DNA of 64,000 nucleotides from assembly GCF_004339595.1 (NCBI RefSeq), contig NZ_SMFU01000012.1, positions 62,001 through 126,000 on the forward strand. Direction: 5' to 3'. Origin of the DNA: Marinobacterium mangrovicola (GTDB taxonomy: Bacteria > Pseudomonadota > Gammaproteobacteria > Pseudomonadales > Balneatricaceae). Position numbers and translations under genes: made by a program. Below, one piece after another: positions 24,494 through 33,541 of this stretch (positions are counted from its first letter, which is position 1; each line of letters opens with the position of its first letter). The notes beneath the pieces are model-generated. The model had not been told where the DNA came from. It searched no databases and saw only the letters and a list, made by a program, of their open reading frames with translations.

Positions 24494-26124
24494 GTAACAC
24501 CAGGATTTTCTCTGCACGCAGCGTTATCACCATGAACCCGTCACAGCCGGAGGCGACCCATGTCGCCGTCCGCGACGGCCGCATCCTCGGTGTGGGCTCA
24601 CTGGAAAGCCTGGCTTCCTTCGCGCCCTACACCCTGGATGAGCGCTACGCCGATGCCACGCTGCTGCCCGGCTTTGTCGAAGGCCACGCCCATGCGCTGG
24701 AAGGCGCCATGTGGGAGTATGTCTACCTCGGCTACTTCGAGCGCAAGGACCCGGAAGGACAGATCTGGAGCGGCGTGACCTCCTTTGCCGCCATGCAGGA
24801 ACGACTGCGCGAGCAGGCCGCCCAGCTGCCGGCGGATCAGCCGCTGATCGCCTGGGGCCTCGACCCGATCTACTTCGATGGCGCCCGCCTGACCCGTGAA
24901 GTGATCGATGCCGCCGTCAGTGACCGCCCGGTGGTAGTAATTCACTCCAACCTCCACGTGATCAGCGTCAACAGCGCCACTGTGGAAGCAGCGGACCTGG
25001 ATCGTCATGCCGGTGTCGAGGGGATCGTCCTCGATGAGAACGGCAAGCCCACCGGCGAGCTGCAGGAACTGGCCGCCATGCACGCGGTGATCTCAGCTCT
25101 GGAGCTGAGTTTCGACCTGCTCAAGGGCAACGATGCCAGGGCGCTGCGCCGTTTTGCCAACGCCGCCGCCAACGTCGGTATCACCACCACCACCGACCTG
25201 ATCAACCCGCTCAATGAAGCCTCCATGGATCATCTCCAGGCCGCCACCGGCAGCGATGAGTTCCCGGTGCGCCTGGTACCGGCGCTCGCCTCCATGGCGT
25301 ACACCCCGGAAGCGGGTATCGAGCGGATGCACTCGGTGCAGGACAAAAGCCATAACAAGCTGGCGTTTGGCCCGGTGAAGATGGTCACCGATGGTTCCAT
25401 CCAGGGCTACACCGCGCGCCTGAAGTGGCCCTATTACCATGACGGTCATCCCAACGGCATGTGGAACGCACCGCCGGAAGCGATGGTGGAGATGATCCAC
25501 AGCTACCATCAGGCCGGCATGCAGCTGCATATCCATACCAACGGCGATGAAGCGGTGGAACTGGCGCTGGATGCACTGGAAGAGGCGCTGTCGCTCTGGC
25601 CCCGTGCCGATCACCGTCATACCCTGCAGCACTGCCAGATCATCGATCATGCCCAGCTCAAGCGCGCCGCCAAGCTCGGTGTCTGCCTGAACATGTTCGC
25701 CAACCATCTCTACTACTGGGGCGATATCCACCGCGACCGCACCATCGGCCCGGAACGCGCCCTGCGCCTGGAGCCCCTCGCCTCGGCACGGGCACTGAAC
25801 ATCACCACCACCGTGCACTGCGATGCGCCGGTCACCCCGCTGGGGCCGCTGTTCGCCGCCTGGTGTGCGGTCAACCGTGAAACCTCCTCCGGCGCACAGC
25901 TCGGCGACCGGGAGAAGGTCAGCGTCGAGACAGCGCTGCGCATGATCACCCTGGATGCGGCCTACACGCTGAAGCTTGATCATATGATCGGCAGCCTGGA
26001 GATCGGCAAGCAGGCGGACATGGTCGCGCTGGCGGAAAACCCATTGGAAGTGGATCCCCACGCGCTGCGGGATATCCAGGTGCTCGGCACCGTGCTCGGA
26101 GGCGTGGTCTACGATGCCCGCTGA
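24490..26124 (+). CDS. Metal-dependent amidohydrolase, YtcJ-like
   Basis: 544 residues. Metal ligands are visible: HAH in LPGFVEGHAHALEG, His in MQLHIHTNGDEA, His in HRHTLQHCQIIDH, and Asp in TVHCDAPVTP; the C-terminal GSLEIGKQADMVALAENPLEV is the usual amidohydrolase composite-domain strand. YtcJ-type enzymes hydrolyse amide bonds of unknown natural substrates. It overlaps the symporter gene by four bases and the GTPase gene by eleven. Transport, hydrolysis and metal delivery thus appear combined, and control by the taurine regulator hints at an N-acyl or amide derivative (inference). Confidence 0.8.
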   Translation: MSNTRIFSARSVITMNPSQPEATHVAVRDGRILGVGSLESLASFAPYTLDERYADATLLPGFVEGHAHALEGAMWEYVYLGYFERKDPEGQIWSGVTSFAAMQERLREQAAQLPADQPLIAWGLDPIYFDGARLTREVIDAAVSDRPVVVIHSNLHVISVNSATVEAADLDRHAGVEGIVLDENGKPTGELQELAAMHAVISALELSFDLLKGNDARALRRFANAAANVGITTTTDLINPLNEASMDHLQAATGSDEFPVRLVPALASMAYTPEAGIERMHSVQDKSHNKLAFGPVKMVTDGSIQGYTARLKWPYYHDGHPNGMWNAPPEAMVEMIHSYHQAGMQLHIHTNGDEAVELALDALEEALSLWPRADHRHTLQHCQIIDHAQLKRAAKLGVCLNMFANHLYYWGDIHRDRTIGPERALRLEPLASARALNITTTVHCDAPVTPLGPLFAAWCAVNRETSSGAQLGDREKVSVETALRMITLDAAYTLKLDHMIGSLEIGKQADMVALAENPLEVDPHALRDIQVLGTVLGGVVYDAR

Positions 26125-26980
26125 GGCGATACCGCTGACGCTGATCAGCGGTTTTCTCGGCGCCGGCAAGACCACCTGGCTCAACCGGCTGATCCGTCAG
26201 GGTCTGCCGGCCAACAGCATCATCCTGGTGAATGATTTCGGCCGCATCAATATCGATGCTGACCTGATTGAAGCCGAGGAGGAGCAAGTACTTACTCTTG
26301 CCAACGGCTGCGCCTGTTGTTCTCTGGGGGGAACCCTGGCGGATCAGCTGGCGGAGGTACTGAGCTGGGAGAAACCACCCAGCGCGATCTATATCGAAGC
26401 CAGCGGTGTGGCCGAGCCCGCCCGTATCGCCGATATCGCCCGGGTGTCGCCGCGTCTGGCCGACGCCCATATCGACTGTCTGGTGGATGCAGGGCAGATT
26501 GAGCGCCACCGAGAAGACCGCTACACCGGGGAGATCTGGCACGCCCAGATCCGCAGCGCCCATCGCCTGCTGATCAACCGTCTGCCCGCCGATGAAAACC
26601 TGGCGGCACCGCTGCTTGCCCAGCTAAGCGAGCTTAACCCTGAGGCTTCGCAACAGGTGGAAACCACCTCTGAGCCTACACCGGTAAGCAAGCGCGCCAT
26701 CAGCGGCGGGCCGATGCACAGTTTTACCCTCAACTGCACAGCACCGCTCAGCCAGCAGAGGCTGGGAAGCCTGTTCAGCGAGTACTCGGACGTCTTACTG
26801 CGCGCCAAGGGAATCCTTGCCATCGAGGAAAGCGACAGGGCGCAGGTGTTGCAGTTTTCCGGCAGCCAGCTGCGCTGTACGCCCAGCCTGCGCAAGGGCA
26901 AAGGCGGGCAGCTGGTCTGTATCGGCCTGAAAAGTGAGCGTTTTGCTGAACTGGAGCAGCGAGTGCGACAGCTGACCTGA
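26114..26980 (+). CDS. COG0523 (CobW/P47K) GTPase metallochaperone
   Basis: 288 residues. Walker A GFLGAGKTT (residues about 13-21), the metal-binding CxCC in NGCACCSLGG, and a CobW C-terminal domain. The family delivers metals, mainly zinc, to partner enzymes. The G4 position, usually NKxD, reads LLINRLPADE, so guanine specificity is not obvious. It overlaps the amidohydrolase gene by 11 bp, the natural client. Confidence 0.85.
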   Translation: MPAEAIPLTLISGFLGAGKTTWLNRLIRQGLPANSIILVNDFGRINIDADLIEAEEEQVLTLANGCACCSLGGTLADQLAEVLSWEKPPSAIYIEASGVAEPARIADIARVSPRLADAHIDCLVDAGQIERHREDRYTGEIWHAQIRSAHRLLINRLPADENLAAPLLAQLSELNPEASQQVETTSEPTPVSKRAISGGPMHSFTLNCTAPLSQQRLGSLFSEYSDVLLRAKGILAIEESDRAQVLQFSGSQLRCTPSLRKGKGGQLVCIGLKSERFAELEQRVRQLT

Positions 26981-27053
26981 GGTGGCTTAGCTCTTTCCGT
27001 CAGCGGTAATAGGCTTCACAATTACCGCATCGAGTGCAGCAGGAGAGCCAAGG

Positions 27054-27953
27054 GTGTTTGATTTCAAAGAGCTGGAGGCTTTCGTCTGGATCGTGCGCCT
27101 GGGTTCGTTCCGCCAGGCTGCGCGCCACCTGCACCTGACCCAACCCTCAATCTCGGACCGGATCGCCCGGCTTGAAGACGCGCTGGGAGAGCAGATCCTT
27201 GAGCGTAACCAACGCCCGATCAAACCTACCCTGCGCGGCCGTGAGTTTTTCCGCCATGCCGAAGAGATGCTGCAGGCGCGGCAGAAGGCGCTGTTGCCGT
27301 TCCAGCCAGAGTCGAGCTTCAGCGGCACCTTTCACCTGGGCGTGGTTGAAACCATCGTGCACAGCTGGCTGCCGGCCTTTCTCACCGATCTGTCGGGGCG
27401 CTACCCGGCGATGACGCTGGAGCTGGAGGTGGATACCACCACCCGCCTGCTGCAGCGACTGCAGAGCCATGAGCTGGACCTGGCCTTCGTCACCGGCCCC
27501 GTGGAGCTGGAAGACAGCCTGCACCAGCGGCTCTGCAGCTACCCGGTCAGCTTTATCACACGTCCGTCACTGCTGCAGAGCGTCGGCTCCAAGGAAGAGC
27601 TGCTGGAGCGCTACCCGCTGCTCACCTATCCGCGCGATTCACGGCCGTTTCTCGAACTCCAGGGACTGCTCTACGGCGCCGGCCTCAGTCATATCAAGGT
27701 GCACAACTCCGGCTCCCTGTGGACCATCGTACGCCTTGCCATGGCGGGTTTCGGTATCGGCGTTATTCCGCCGGTCATCTGTGCGCCGGAGCTGGCCCGA
27801 GGCGAGCTGAGCCTGGTGGATATGCCGATCTCCCCGCCCAACCTGAACTTCTATTCCCTCTGGTCTCCCGGCCACGACTCTTACATTGCAGAGGCAATTT
27901 CAGCCCACGCGGTCTCCTTTGATAAGGAAAAGGCGGTGGATTTCTACCGCTAA
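27054..27953 (+). CDS. LysR-family transcriptional regulator
   Basis: 299 residues from a GTG start. The N-terminal wHTH (FDFKELEAFVWIVRLGSFRQAARHLHLTQPSISDRIARLEDALGEQILER, residues 1-50) is typical LysR, followed by the two-lobe co-inducer domain. It precedes the TRAP transporter operon in the same direction with 211 bp between, so it probably controls that operon. The effector cannot be inferred. Confidence 0.92.
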   Translation: MFDFKELEAFVWIVRLGSFRQAARHLHLTQPSISDRIARLEDALGEQILERNQRPIKPTLRGREFFRHAEEMLQARQKALLPFQPESSFSGTFHLGVVETIVHSWLPAFLTDLSGRYPAMTLELEVDTTTRLLQRLQSHELDLAFVTGPVELEDSLHQRLCSYPVSFITRPSLLQSVGSKEELLERYPLLTYPRDSRPFLELQGLLYGAGLSHIKVHNSGSLWTIVRLAMAGFGIGVIPPVICAPELARGELSLVDMPISPPNLNFYSLWSPGHDSYIAEAISAHAVSFDKEKAVDFYR

Positions 27954-28164
27954 TGAAAGATTTTACCTATCGTTAAAAATCAAAAAGATCGATTGGACTT
28001 ATACTCTCTCTCCTTCTTAAATAAATGTCACTAACCAACATATAAGTGCAGGTCTACTGCATATCCAGCTGGTCAGTGCTGCATGTCTGAGCCAGCGAAG
28101 TGCCCCTCGAGCAAAAAACCATTGCTCGCATAAATTTATAAAGTCCAAAAATGAGGTACGTCGC

Positions 28165-29211
28165 ATGATCAAGAGCGTAAAAACGATTGCTGCCGTCTCC
28201 GCGATTTCATCTGGCCTGGTGCTGGGCGCACAGGCGCAGGCCGCTGACCTGAGTGTCGTCGGTAGCTGGAGCAGCCTGGAGCTGTACAAGAAATTTGAGC
28301 AGCCGTTCTGGAACGATGCTCTGCCCGCCGCAGACGCCAACTTCAACGTCCAGATGACCACCTTCGACCAGATGGGTATCCCTGGCGGAGACGTTTACCG
28401 CTACCTGTCAGACGGCATGTTCGACGTCGGTATGACTGTAGCGGACTACACCGTGCAGGATGCGCCGGAGCTGGAAGCACTGGATTTCCCGCTGATCGCG
28501 CCGGATGTTGAAACTGCCCGCAAGGTTGCCACCGCCTTCACACCGATTGCAGAAAGCGCCATGAACAAGCGCTTCAACAGCCATGTGCTGGCCATCGTGC
28601 CTTACCCGTCCCAGGTGGTTTTCTGTAACCAGCCGATCGAGAACCTGGCTGACCTGGCAGGCAAGAAAGTACGCGCCAGCGGCCGCACCACCTCCGAGTT
28701 CATCAACGCCCTGGGTGGCGAAAGCGTCGGCATCGCCTTCAACGAAGTCCCTGCAGGTCTTGAGCGTGGCGTCATCGACTGTGCCGTTACCGGCTCCCTG
28801 TCCGGTTACAGCGCTGGCTGGTACGAAATGGCCACCCACCTGCTGCCGGTTCCGGTCGGTGGCTGGGACTACGTTATCACCGCGATCAACAACGACAAGT
28901 GGAACAGCCTCGACGAAGCCGAGCAGCAGAGCCTGCAGAGCGCTATCGACACCGAGTTCGCCGACAAGGTCTGGGCCAACGCCGAAGTCGACACCCAGCA
29001 GGGTATCGCCTGCCTGACCGGTACTGCCGAGTGCACCAAGGGTGAAGCGGCCAACATGACGCTGGTGGAAGCCACCGACGCTGACATCGAACTGACCCGC
29101 AAGCTGCTCGAGGAAACGGTTATCCCGGCCTGGGTTGCCCGTGTCGATGACGCCACCGAGCAGGCGTGGAACGAGCAGGTCGGCAGCCTGGTCGGCCTGA
29201 CCGCTAAATAA
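28165..29211 (+). CDS. TRAP transporter periplasmic substrate-binding protein DctP
   Basis: 348 residues. The signal peptide ends LVLGAQAQA|ADLS. The DctP fold is recognisable (GIPGGDVYRYLSDGMFDVG, PIENLADLAGKKVRASGRTTSEFINALGGESVGIAFNEVPAGLERGVIDCAVTGS); the Arg of KVRASGR is the usual ligand-carboxylate anchor. The ligand is therefore probably a carboxylate, identity unknown. GAGG precedes the ATG. First gene of dctP-dctQ-dctM-DUF2848-amidase. Confidence 0.93.
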   Translation: MIKSVKTIAAVSAISSGLVLGAQAQAADLSVVGSWSSLELYKKFEQPFWNDALPAADANFNVQMTTFDQMGIPGGDVYRYLSDGMFDVGMTVADYTVQDAPELEALDFPLIAPDVETARKVATAFTPIAESAMNKRFNSHVLAIVPYPSQVVFCNQPIENLADLAGKKVRASGRTTSEFINALGGESVGIAFNEVPAGLERGVIDCAVTGSLSGYSAGWYEMATHLLPVPVGGWDYVITAINNDKWNSLDEAEQQSLQSAIDTEFADKVWANAEVDTQQGIACLTGTAECTKGEAANMTLVEATDADIELTRKLLEETVIPAWVARVDDATEQAWNEQVGSLVGLTAK

Positions 29212-29220
29212 CCGGAGTTC

Positions 29221-29835
29221 GTGATGCACGCTCTTGTTGCCCTGAACGATCAACTGATCGCTCTCACTCGACGCGCATCCCGCTACGTGGCCTGGTCGCT
29301 CGGCATGCTATTGCTGGCGACCATCGCCTTTATCGTTGCGGCGATCCTGATGCGCAAGTTCGCAGGCCTGGCCCTGCACGGGGTTGAGGAGTATTCCGGC
29401 TACATGCTGGCGATCCTCTCCTCCTGGGGCCTCGCCTACACCCTGTATGAGAAGGCGAATATCCGTATCGATATCGCCCACAACCGGCTGCCCGCCGCCG
29501 GACGCGCCACGCTGGATGTTATCGCGCTGTTCTCGCTGACGTTTGTCAGCCTGGTCATCAGCTGGTACGCCTGGCCGGTGCTGGATAAATCGCTGAGCAA
29601 CAACTCGCTGGCCAATACATCCCTGGCAACGCCGCTGTGGATTCCGCAGCTAGTCTGGTTTGCCGGTTATGTCTGGTTCTCGTTCGTCAGCGTTGTGCTG
29701 TCGCTGCGGGTGATTCTCGCCGTGCTGCAAAAAGACGCGGGCCGCATCGATGCCCTGGCCGGTATCGAACCGGACCTGCCTGCCGACGACGAAACCACCC
29801 GGGATCCGGCCGCAAGCGGTCAATCCCGAAGCTAA
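29221..29835 (+). CDS. TRAP transporter small membrane subunit DctQ
   Basis: 204 residues with four membrane helices (WSLGMLLLATIAFIVAAILM; YSGYMLAILSSWGLAYTL; LFSLTFVSLVISWYAWPVL; WFAGYVWFSFVSVVLSLRVIL) and an acidic C-terminal tail, as in DctQ. Starts 10 bp after dctP. Confidence 0.9.
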   Translation: MMHALVALNDQLIALTRRASRYVAWSLGMLLLATIAFIVAAILMRKFAGLALHGVEEYSGYMLAILSSWGLAYTLYEKANIRIDIAHNRLPAAGRATLDVIALFSLTFVSLVISWYAWPVLDKSLSNNSLANTSLATPLWIPQLVWFAGYVWFSFVSVVLSLRVILAVLQKDAGRIDALAGIEPDLPADDETTRDPAASGQSRS

Positions 29836-29851
29836 TTACTGGAGCACCTCC

Positions 29852-31132
29852 ATGCTTGGATTCCTTTCCGTAGGCGTCCTCGGGCTGCTGCTGCTCAGCA
29901 TCCCGGTTGCCGTAACCCTGTTGTTGCTCGCGTTTGGCGTCGGCACCTTCTTTTCACCCTTCCCGCTGCTCAAGGCACTGGGACAGAACCTCTGGTCGGC
30001 TGCGGACTCCTTCCTGCTGATCGCGATCCCGCTGTTCGTGCTGATGGGCGAAATTATTGTCCGTAGCGGCATCGCCGGCCGCGCCTACCGCGCCATGGAT
30101 CACTGGCTATCCTGGCTGCCGGGCGGCCTGCTGCATGCCAACGTGGTCACCTCGACACTGTTTTCCGCCACTTCAGGCTCCTCCGTCGCTACGGCGGCCA
30201 CCATCTCCACCGTGGCGCTGCCGCAGCAGCGTGCGCTGGGCTATGACCCCAAGCTGTTCCTCGGCACCATCGCTGCCGGCGGCACCCTGGGTATTCTGAT
30301 TCCACCGTCGATCAACCTGATCATCTACGGCTTTCTGACCGAAACCTCTATCCCGTCGCTGTTCATGGCGGGCCTGATCCCCGGTCTGCTGCTGGCCCTG
30401 ATCTTCATGCTGATCTCCATGGGCCTGTGCCTGGCGTTCCCGAAACTGGGCGGTCCGCGCCGCAGCTCCAGCTGGGGTGAGCGTTTCGGCGACCTGATCC
30501 ATCTGGTACCGCTGCTGGCCCTGTTCACGGCCATAGTCGGCTCAATCTACCTGGGCTGGGCGACGCCGACCGAATCCGCCGCCATCGGCGTGGTCGCCTC
30601 GATGATCCTGGCCGCGATCAATCGCAAGCTGAACTGGACAACCCTGCGCGAAGCGCTGGATGGCACCATCAAGACCACCTCGATGATCATCTTCATCATC
30701 ATGGCGGCCTCCTTCCTGAACTTCGTCATCAGCGCCGCCGGCCTGCCGCGGGTACTCACCGCGTTCCTCAACGCCCATGAGTTCTCCAACTACGAGCTGC
30801 TGTTCGCGGTGATCCTGATGTACATCGTGCTCGGTTTCTTCATCGAGACGCTGTCGCTGATGGTGATCACCATCCCGATCGTGGCGCCGATCATCTTTGG
30901 TGCCGGCTTCGACGCCGTCTGGTTCGGCGTCATCATGATCATCTTCGTCGAAATGGCGCTGATCACACCGCCTGTGGGCCTCAACCTCTATATCGTGCAA
31001 TCCGCACGACGGGGTGAGCCGTTCAGCGATGTGGTGCTGGGCACGCTGCCCTATATCGCCGCCATGCTGATTCTTGCACTGCTGCTGATCGCCTTCCCGG
31101 CTATCGCTCTCTGGTTACCTGAAACGCTTTGA
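29852..31132 (+). CDS. TRAP transporter large permease DctM
   Basis: 426 residues from the ATG at 29852, preceded by GGAG, and 16 bp after dctQ; a longer frame starting inside dctQ is rejected. About 12 membrane segments with DctM motifs (ESAAIGVVASMILAAI, GTLGILIPPSINLIIYGFLTETSI, MALITPPVGLNLYIVQ). It couples sodium-driven import to the DctP-bound substrate. Confidence 0.94.
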   Translation: MLGFLSVGVLGLLLLSIPVAVTLLLLAFGVGTFFSPFPLLKALGQNLWSAADSFLLIAIPLFVLMGEIIVRSGIAGRAYRAMDHWLSWLPGGLLHANVVTSTLFSATSGSSVATAATISTVALPQQRALGYDPKLFLGTIAAGGTLGILIPPSINLIIYGFLTETSIPSLFMAGLIPGLLLALIFMLISMGLCLAFPKLGGPRRSSSWGERFGDLIHLVPLLALFTAIVGSIYLGWATPTESAAIGVVASMILAAINRKLNWTTLREALDGTIKTTSMIIFIIMAASFLNFVISAAGLPRVLTAFLNAHEFSNYELLFAVILMYIVLGFFIETLSLMVITIPIVAPIIFGAGFDAVWFGVIMIIFVEMALITPPVGLNLYIVQSARRGEPFSDVVLGTLPYIAAMLILALLLIAFPAIALWLPETL

Positions 31133-31150
31133 TATTGGAGTTCTAACACC

Positions 31151-31837
31151 ATGATTCTCAATCTGTCAGTCAACGGTCAGGCGACCGAATTCAGCATCGA
31201 CAACCTGGCGATCGCCGGCTGGGCCGGGCGCGACCAGGAAGGCGTGCAGCACCATATCGACGAGCTTGCCGAGCTCGGCGTACAGCCGCCGTCCACCACG
31301 CCGCTGTTCTACCGCGTCGATCCGCAGCAGCTGACCCAGGCCGACAAGGTCCAGGTGCTGGGCGAGGGCAGCTCCGGTGAAGCCGAGGTGCTGCTGATCG
31401 CCGACGCCAACCGTCGTCTGTTCGTATCCCTTGCTTCCGACCACACCGACCGTGAGCTGGAAAGCTACAGCGTGGCGTTCTCCAAGCAGATCTGCGTCAA
31501 ACCGTTGGCCAAGGAAGCCTGGCCGCTGGAAGAGGTCGCGCCGCACTGGGATCAGCTGCGCCTTGGCAGCGAGATCGAAGAGCAGGGCGCTCGGGTTGAA
31601 TATCAGAACGGCACCCTGGCCGAACTGCTGGATATCCCCACGCTGCTGGAGCGCCTGCCGAAAGAGCTGCGCGACAACCAGGGCATCCTGCCGAACACCG
31701 CCATGCTGTGCGGTACGGTACCGGCCATCGGCGGTATCCGCATGAGCCCGTCGTTCTCCGGCAGCCTGACCGACCCGGTACTGAACCGCAGCATTCGTCT
31801 GGACTACAGCCTGGAAACACTGCCGGTTGCCGTGTAA
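31151..31837 (+). CDS. DUF2848 family protein
   Basis: 228 residues, no signal peptide or membrane segment. Recognisable DUF2848 segments are AIAGWAGRDQEGVQHHIDELAELGVQPPSTTPLFYRV near the N-terminus and LCGTVPAIGGIRMSPSFSGSLTDP near the end. The C-terminal part recalls the fumarylacetoacetate-hydrolase fold, but no activity is established that I know of. It sits between TRAP genes and an amidase in one operon, so it probably acts on the imported substrate or its amidase product (inference). Confidence 0.8.
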   Translation: MILNLSVNGQATEFSIDNLAIAGWAGRDQEGVQHHIDELAELGVQPPSTTPLFYRVDPQQLTQADKVQVLGEGSSGEAEVLLIADANRRLFVSLASDHTDRELESYSVAFSKQICVKPLAKEAWPLEEVAPHWDQLRLGSEIEEQGARVEYQNGTLAELLDIPTLLERLPKELRDNQGILPNTAMLCGTVPAIGGIRMSPSFSGSLTDPVLNRSIRLDYSLETLPVAV

Positions 31838-31861
31838 TCCAGGATCAGCCAAGGAGTCGAT

Positions 31862-33217
31862 ATGAGCGTGGAAAAAGCCTCAGCGTTCTTGAGCGGTGCG
31901 CTGAAACAGCGTCGCATCGCCGATGCGCTGAACGCCTTCAAGGCCGGGGACTTTTCCCCGGCGGAGCTGGCCACAGCGCTGGAACAGCGCAAGCAGGGCA
32001 TGAACAGCGAGCGTCTGGCAAAGATCTATATCAGCCAGAGCGCTGCACCGGAGCATGGCGCCCAGGGCGCCCTGGGCGGCATTCCGATCAGCATCAAGGA
32101 TCTGTTTGACGTTAAGGGCGAGCAGACCCGGGCCGGTTCCAAGGTGCTGAATTCAGCACCTGCAGCCTCCGAGGACGCGCCCTCCGTGGCGCGTCTGCGC
32201 GAGGCCGGCGCCTGGTTTACCGGTCGCACCAACATGACCGAGTTTGCCTTCTCGGGCCTGGGGCTGAATCCGCATTACGGTTCGCCGGAAAACCCCTTCG
32301 ATGCCAGTCTGATCACCGGTGGTTCCACCTCCGGCGGCGCGGCCTCCATCGCCGATGGTCTGGCGCTGGGGACTCTGGGCAGCGATACCGGCGGTTCTTT
32401 GCGTATCCCGGCGGCGTTCTGCGGCATCGTCGGTTTCAAACCGAGCCAGGCCAGCGTGCCGGGTGATGCGGCTTTCCCTCTGTCGCCGAGTCTGGACTGC
32501 GTCGGCCCCATGGGCGCCAGCGTGGACTGCTGCGCGCGACTCTGGTCGGTACTGTCACAAACCGAAGTCAGCGACGCCGACAGCGGTGATCGCAAGCTGC
32601 GTCTGGCGATTCCGGCGGGAGCGCTGATCGACAACCTGGAAGCACCGGTGGCGGCCGCTTTCGAGCAGGCTGTGGAGTTGCTGCGCCAGCAGGGGCATCA
32701 GATCGAAACGCTGGCGTTCGATTCGGTGGACCAGGTCTACGCCATCAACCAGGCCGGCGGTCTGGTGGTGCCGGAGGCGATTGCGATCCACAAGGAGCGT
32801 CTGGAAGCCCAGGGCGAGGAGTACGATCCGTTCGTCCGCGATCGTCTGCAGGGTGGTCTGGAACTGCCTGCCTGGGTGTACGCCCAGCGTCTGCTGCCCA
32901 GGGGCAAGCTGCAGCAGCAGTTCGCCGCCGAGAGCAGCGGCTTTGATGCGGTGATTCTGCCGACGGTACCAATTCTGCCGCCGGCCATCGCCACGCTGGA
33001 AAAGGATGCCGCCGCCTTCCATGCGGCCAACCGCATGGCGCTGCACAACACCAATGTCTTCAACTACCTGGATGCCAGCGCGATCTCTCTGCCCTGGCAG
33101 CCGCAACAGGCAAAACTGCCAATCGGCCTGATGCTGGGCCGCCCCCAGGGCGAGGATCTGGCTCTTCTGGCCCTGGCACGCCGTATCGAGGCTCTGATCG
33201 AGACATCGATCGGCTAA
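31862..33217 (+). CDS. Amidase-signature hydrolase
   Basis: 451 residues. The Ser-cisSer-Lys triad is visible: Lys in GGIPISIKDLFDVKG, and the Ser pair in GGSTSGGAASIADGLALGTLGSDTGGSLRIPAAFCG. It probably releases ammonia or an amine from a small amide taken up by the adjacent TRAP system. It is a clear paralogue of the amidase at 36160-37515 (shared TNMTEFAFSGLGLNPHYG versus TNLTELAYSGLGLNPHYG). Last gene of the operon; a terminator follows. Confidence 0.9.
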   Translation: MSVEKASAFLSGALKQRRIADALNAFKAGDFSPAELATALEQRKQGMNSERLAKIYISQSAAPEHGAQGALGGIPISIKDLFDVKGEQTRAGSKVLNSAPAASEDAPSVARLREAGAWFTGRTNMTEFAFSGLGLNPHYGSPENPFDASLITGGSTSGGAASIADGLALGTLGSDTGGSLRIPAAFCGIVGFKPSQASVPGDAAFPLSPSLDCVGPMGASVDCCARLWSVLSQTEVSDADSGDRKLRLAIPAGALIDNLEAPVAAAFEQAVELLRQQGHQIETLAFDSVDQVYAINQAGGLVVPEAIAIHKERLEAQGEEYDPFVRDRLQGGLELPAWVYAQRLLPRGKLQQQFAAESSGFDAVILPTVPILPPAIATLEKDAAAFHAANRMALHNTNVFNYLDASAISLPWQPQQAKLPIGLMLGRPQGEDLALLALARRIEALIETSIG

Positions 33218-33541
33218 GTCTGACTAAATAGCACTAGTTGCCGGTTGTACTGCCCGTTACGTGGGCAGTACGCCAAACCTGTACTTCTATCCCTCTCTGG
33301 TGAGGTGCAGGCTTTTTTCGGGGTCGGCTTGCACCAGTCAGACCCCGTTTTTTTGCCCGCCAATCACAAACCCAGCCATCCCGTAAAACAGCTGAATAAC
33401 CCAGGGTGCGGGTTATCCAGCCGATCCGGTTTATCCGTCAAAGGTCTGTGCGGTGCATTTCAGCCAATGGAATACGCCGGCTTGATAAGCGGCATTCCCG
33501 GCCTGATATGTATAGGGAAGGGGCGGTGGTCAGGGGTTCGA
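33218..33541. other. Gene-free convergent region
   Basis: 324 bases between the convergent amidase and binding-protein genes. It contains a perfect 9-bp inverted repeat, GTACTGCCC/GGGCAGTAC (33247-33271), without a T tract, then the intrinsic terminator at 33319-33354. No credible coding frame is visible. Confidence 0.6.
33319..33354 (+). terminator. Rho-independent terminator after the TRAP/amidase operon
   Basis: CGGGGTC (33319-33325) pairs with GACCCCG (33341-33347) around a 15-nt loop, followed by seven T. It closes the rightward TRAP operon. Confidence 0.75.

Noticed and set aside
27993..28002. TTGGACTTAT upstream of the TRAP operon, resembling a TauR box
   Set aside because: It is a single 8/10 box with no partner 22 bp away on either side, unlike the paired boxes at 21350 and 22926.
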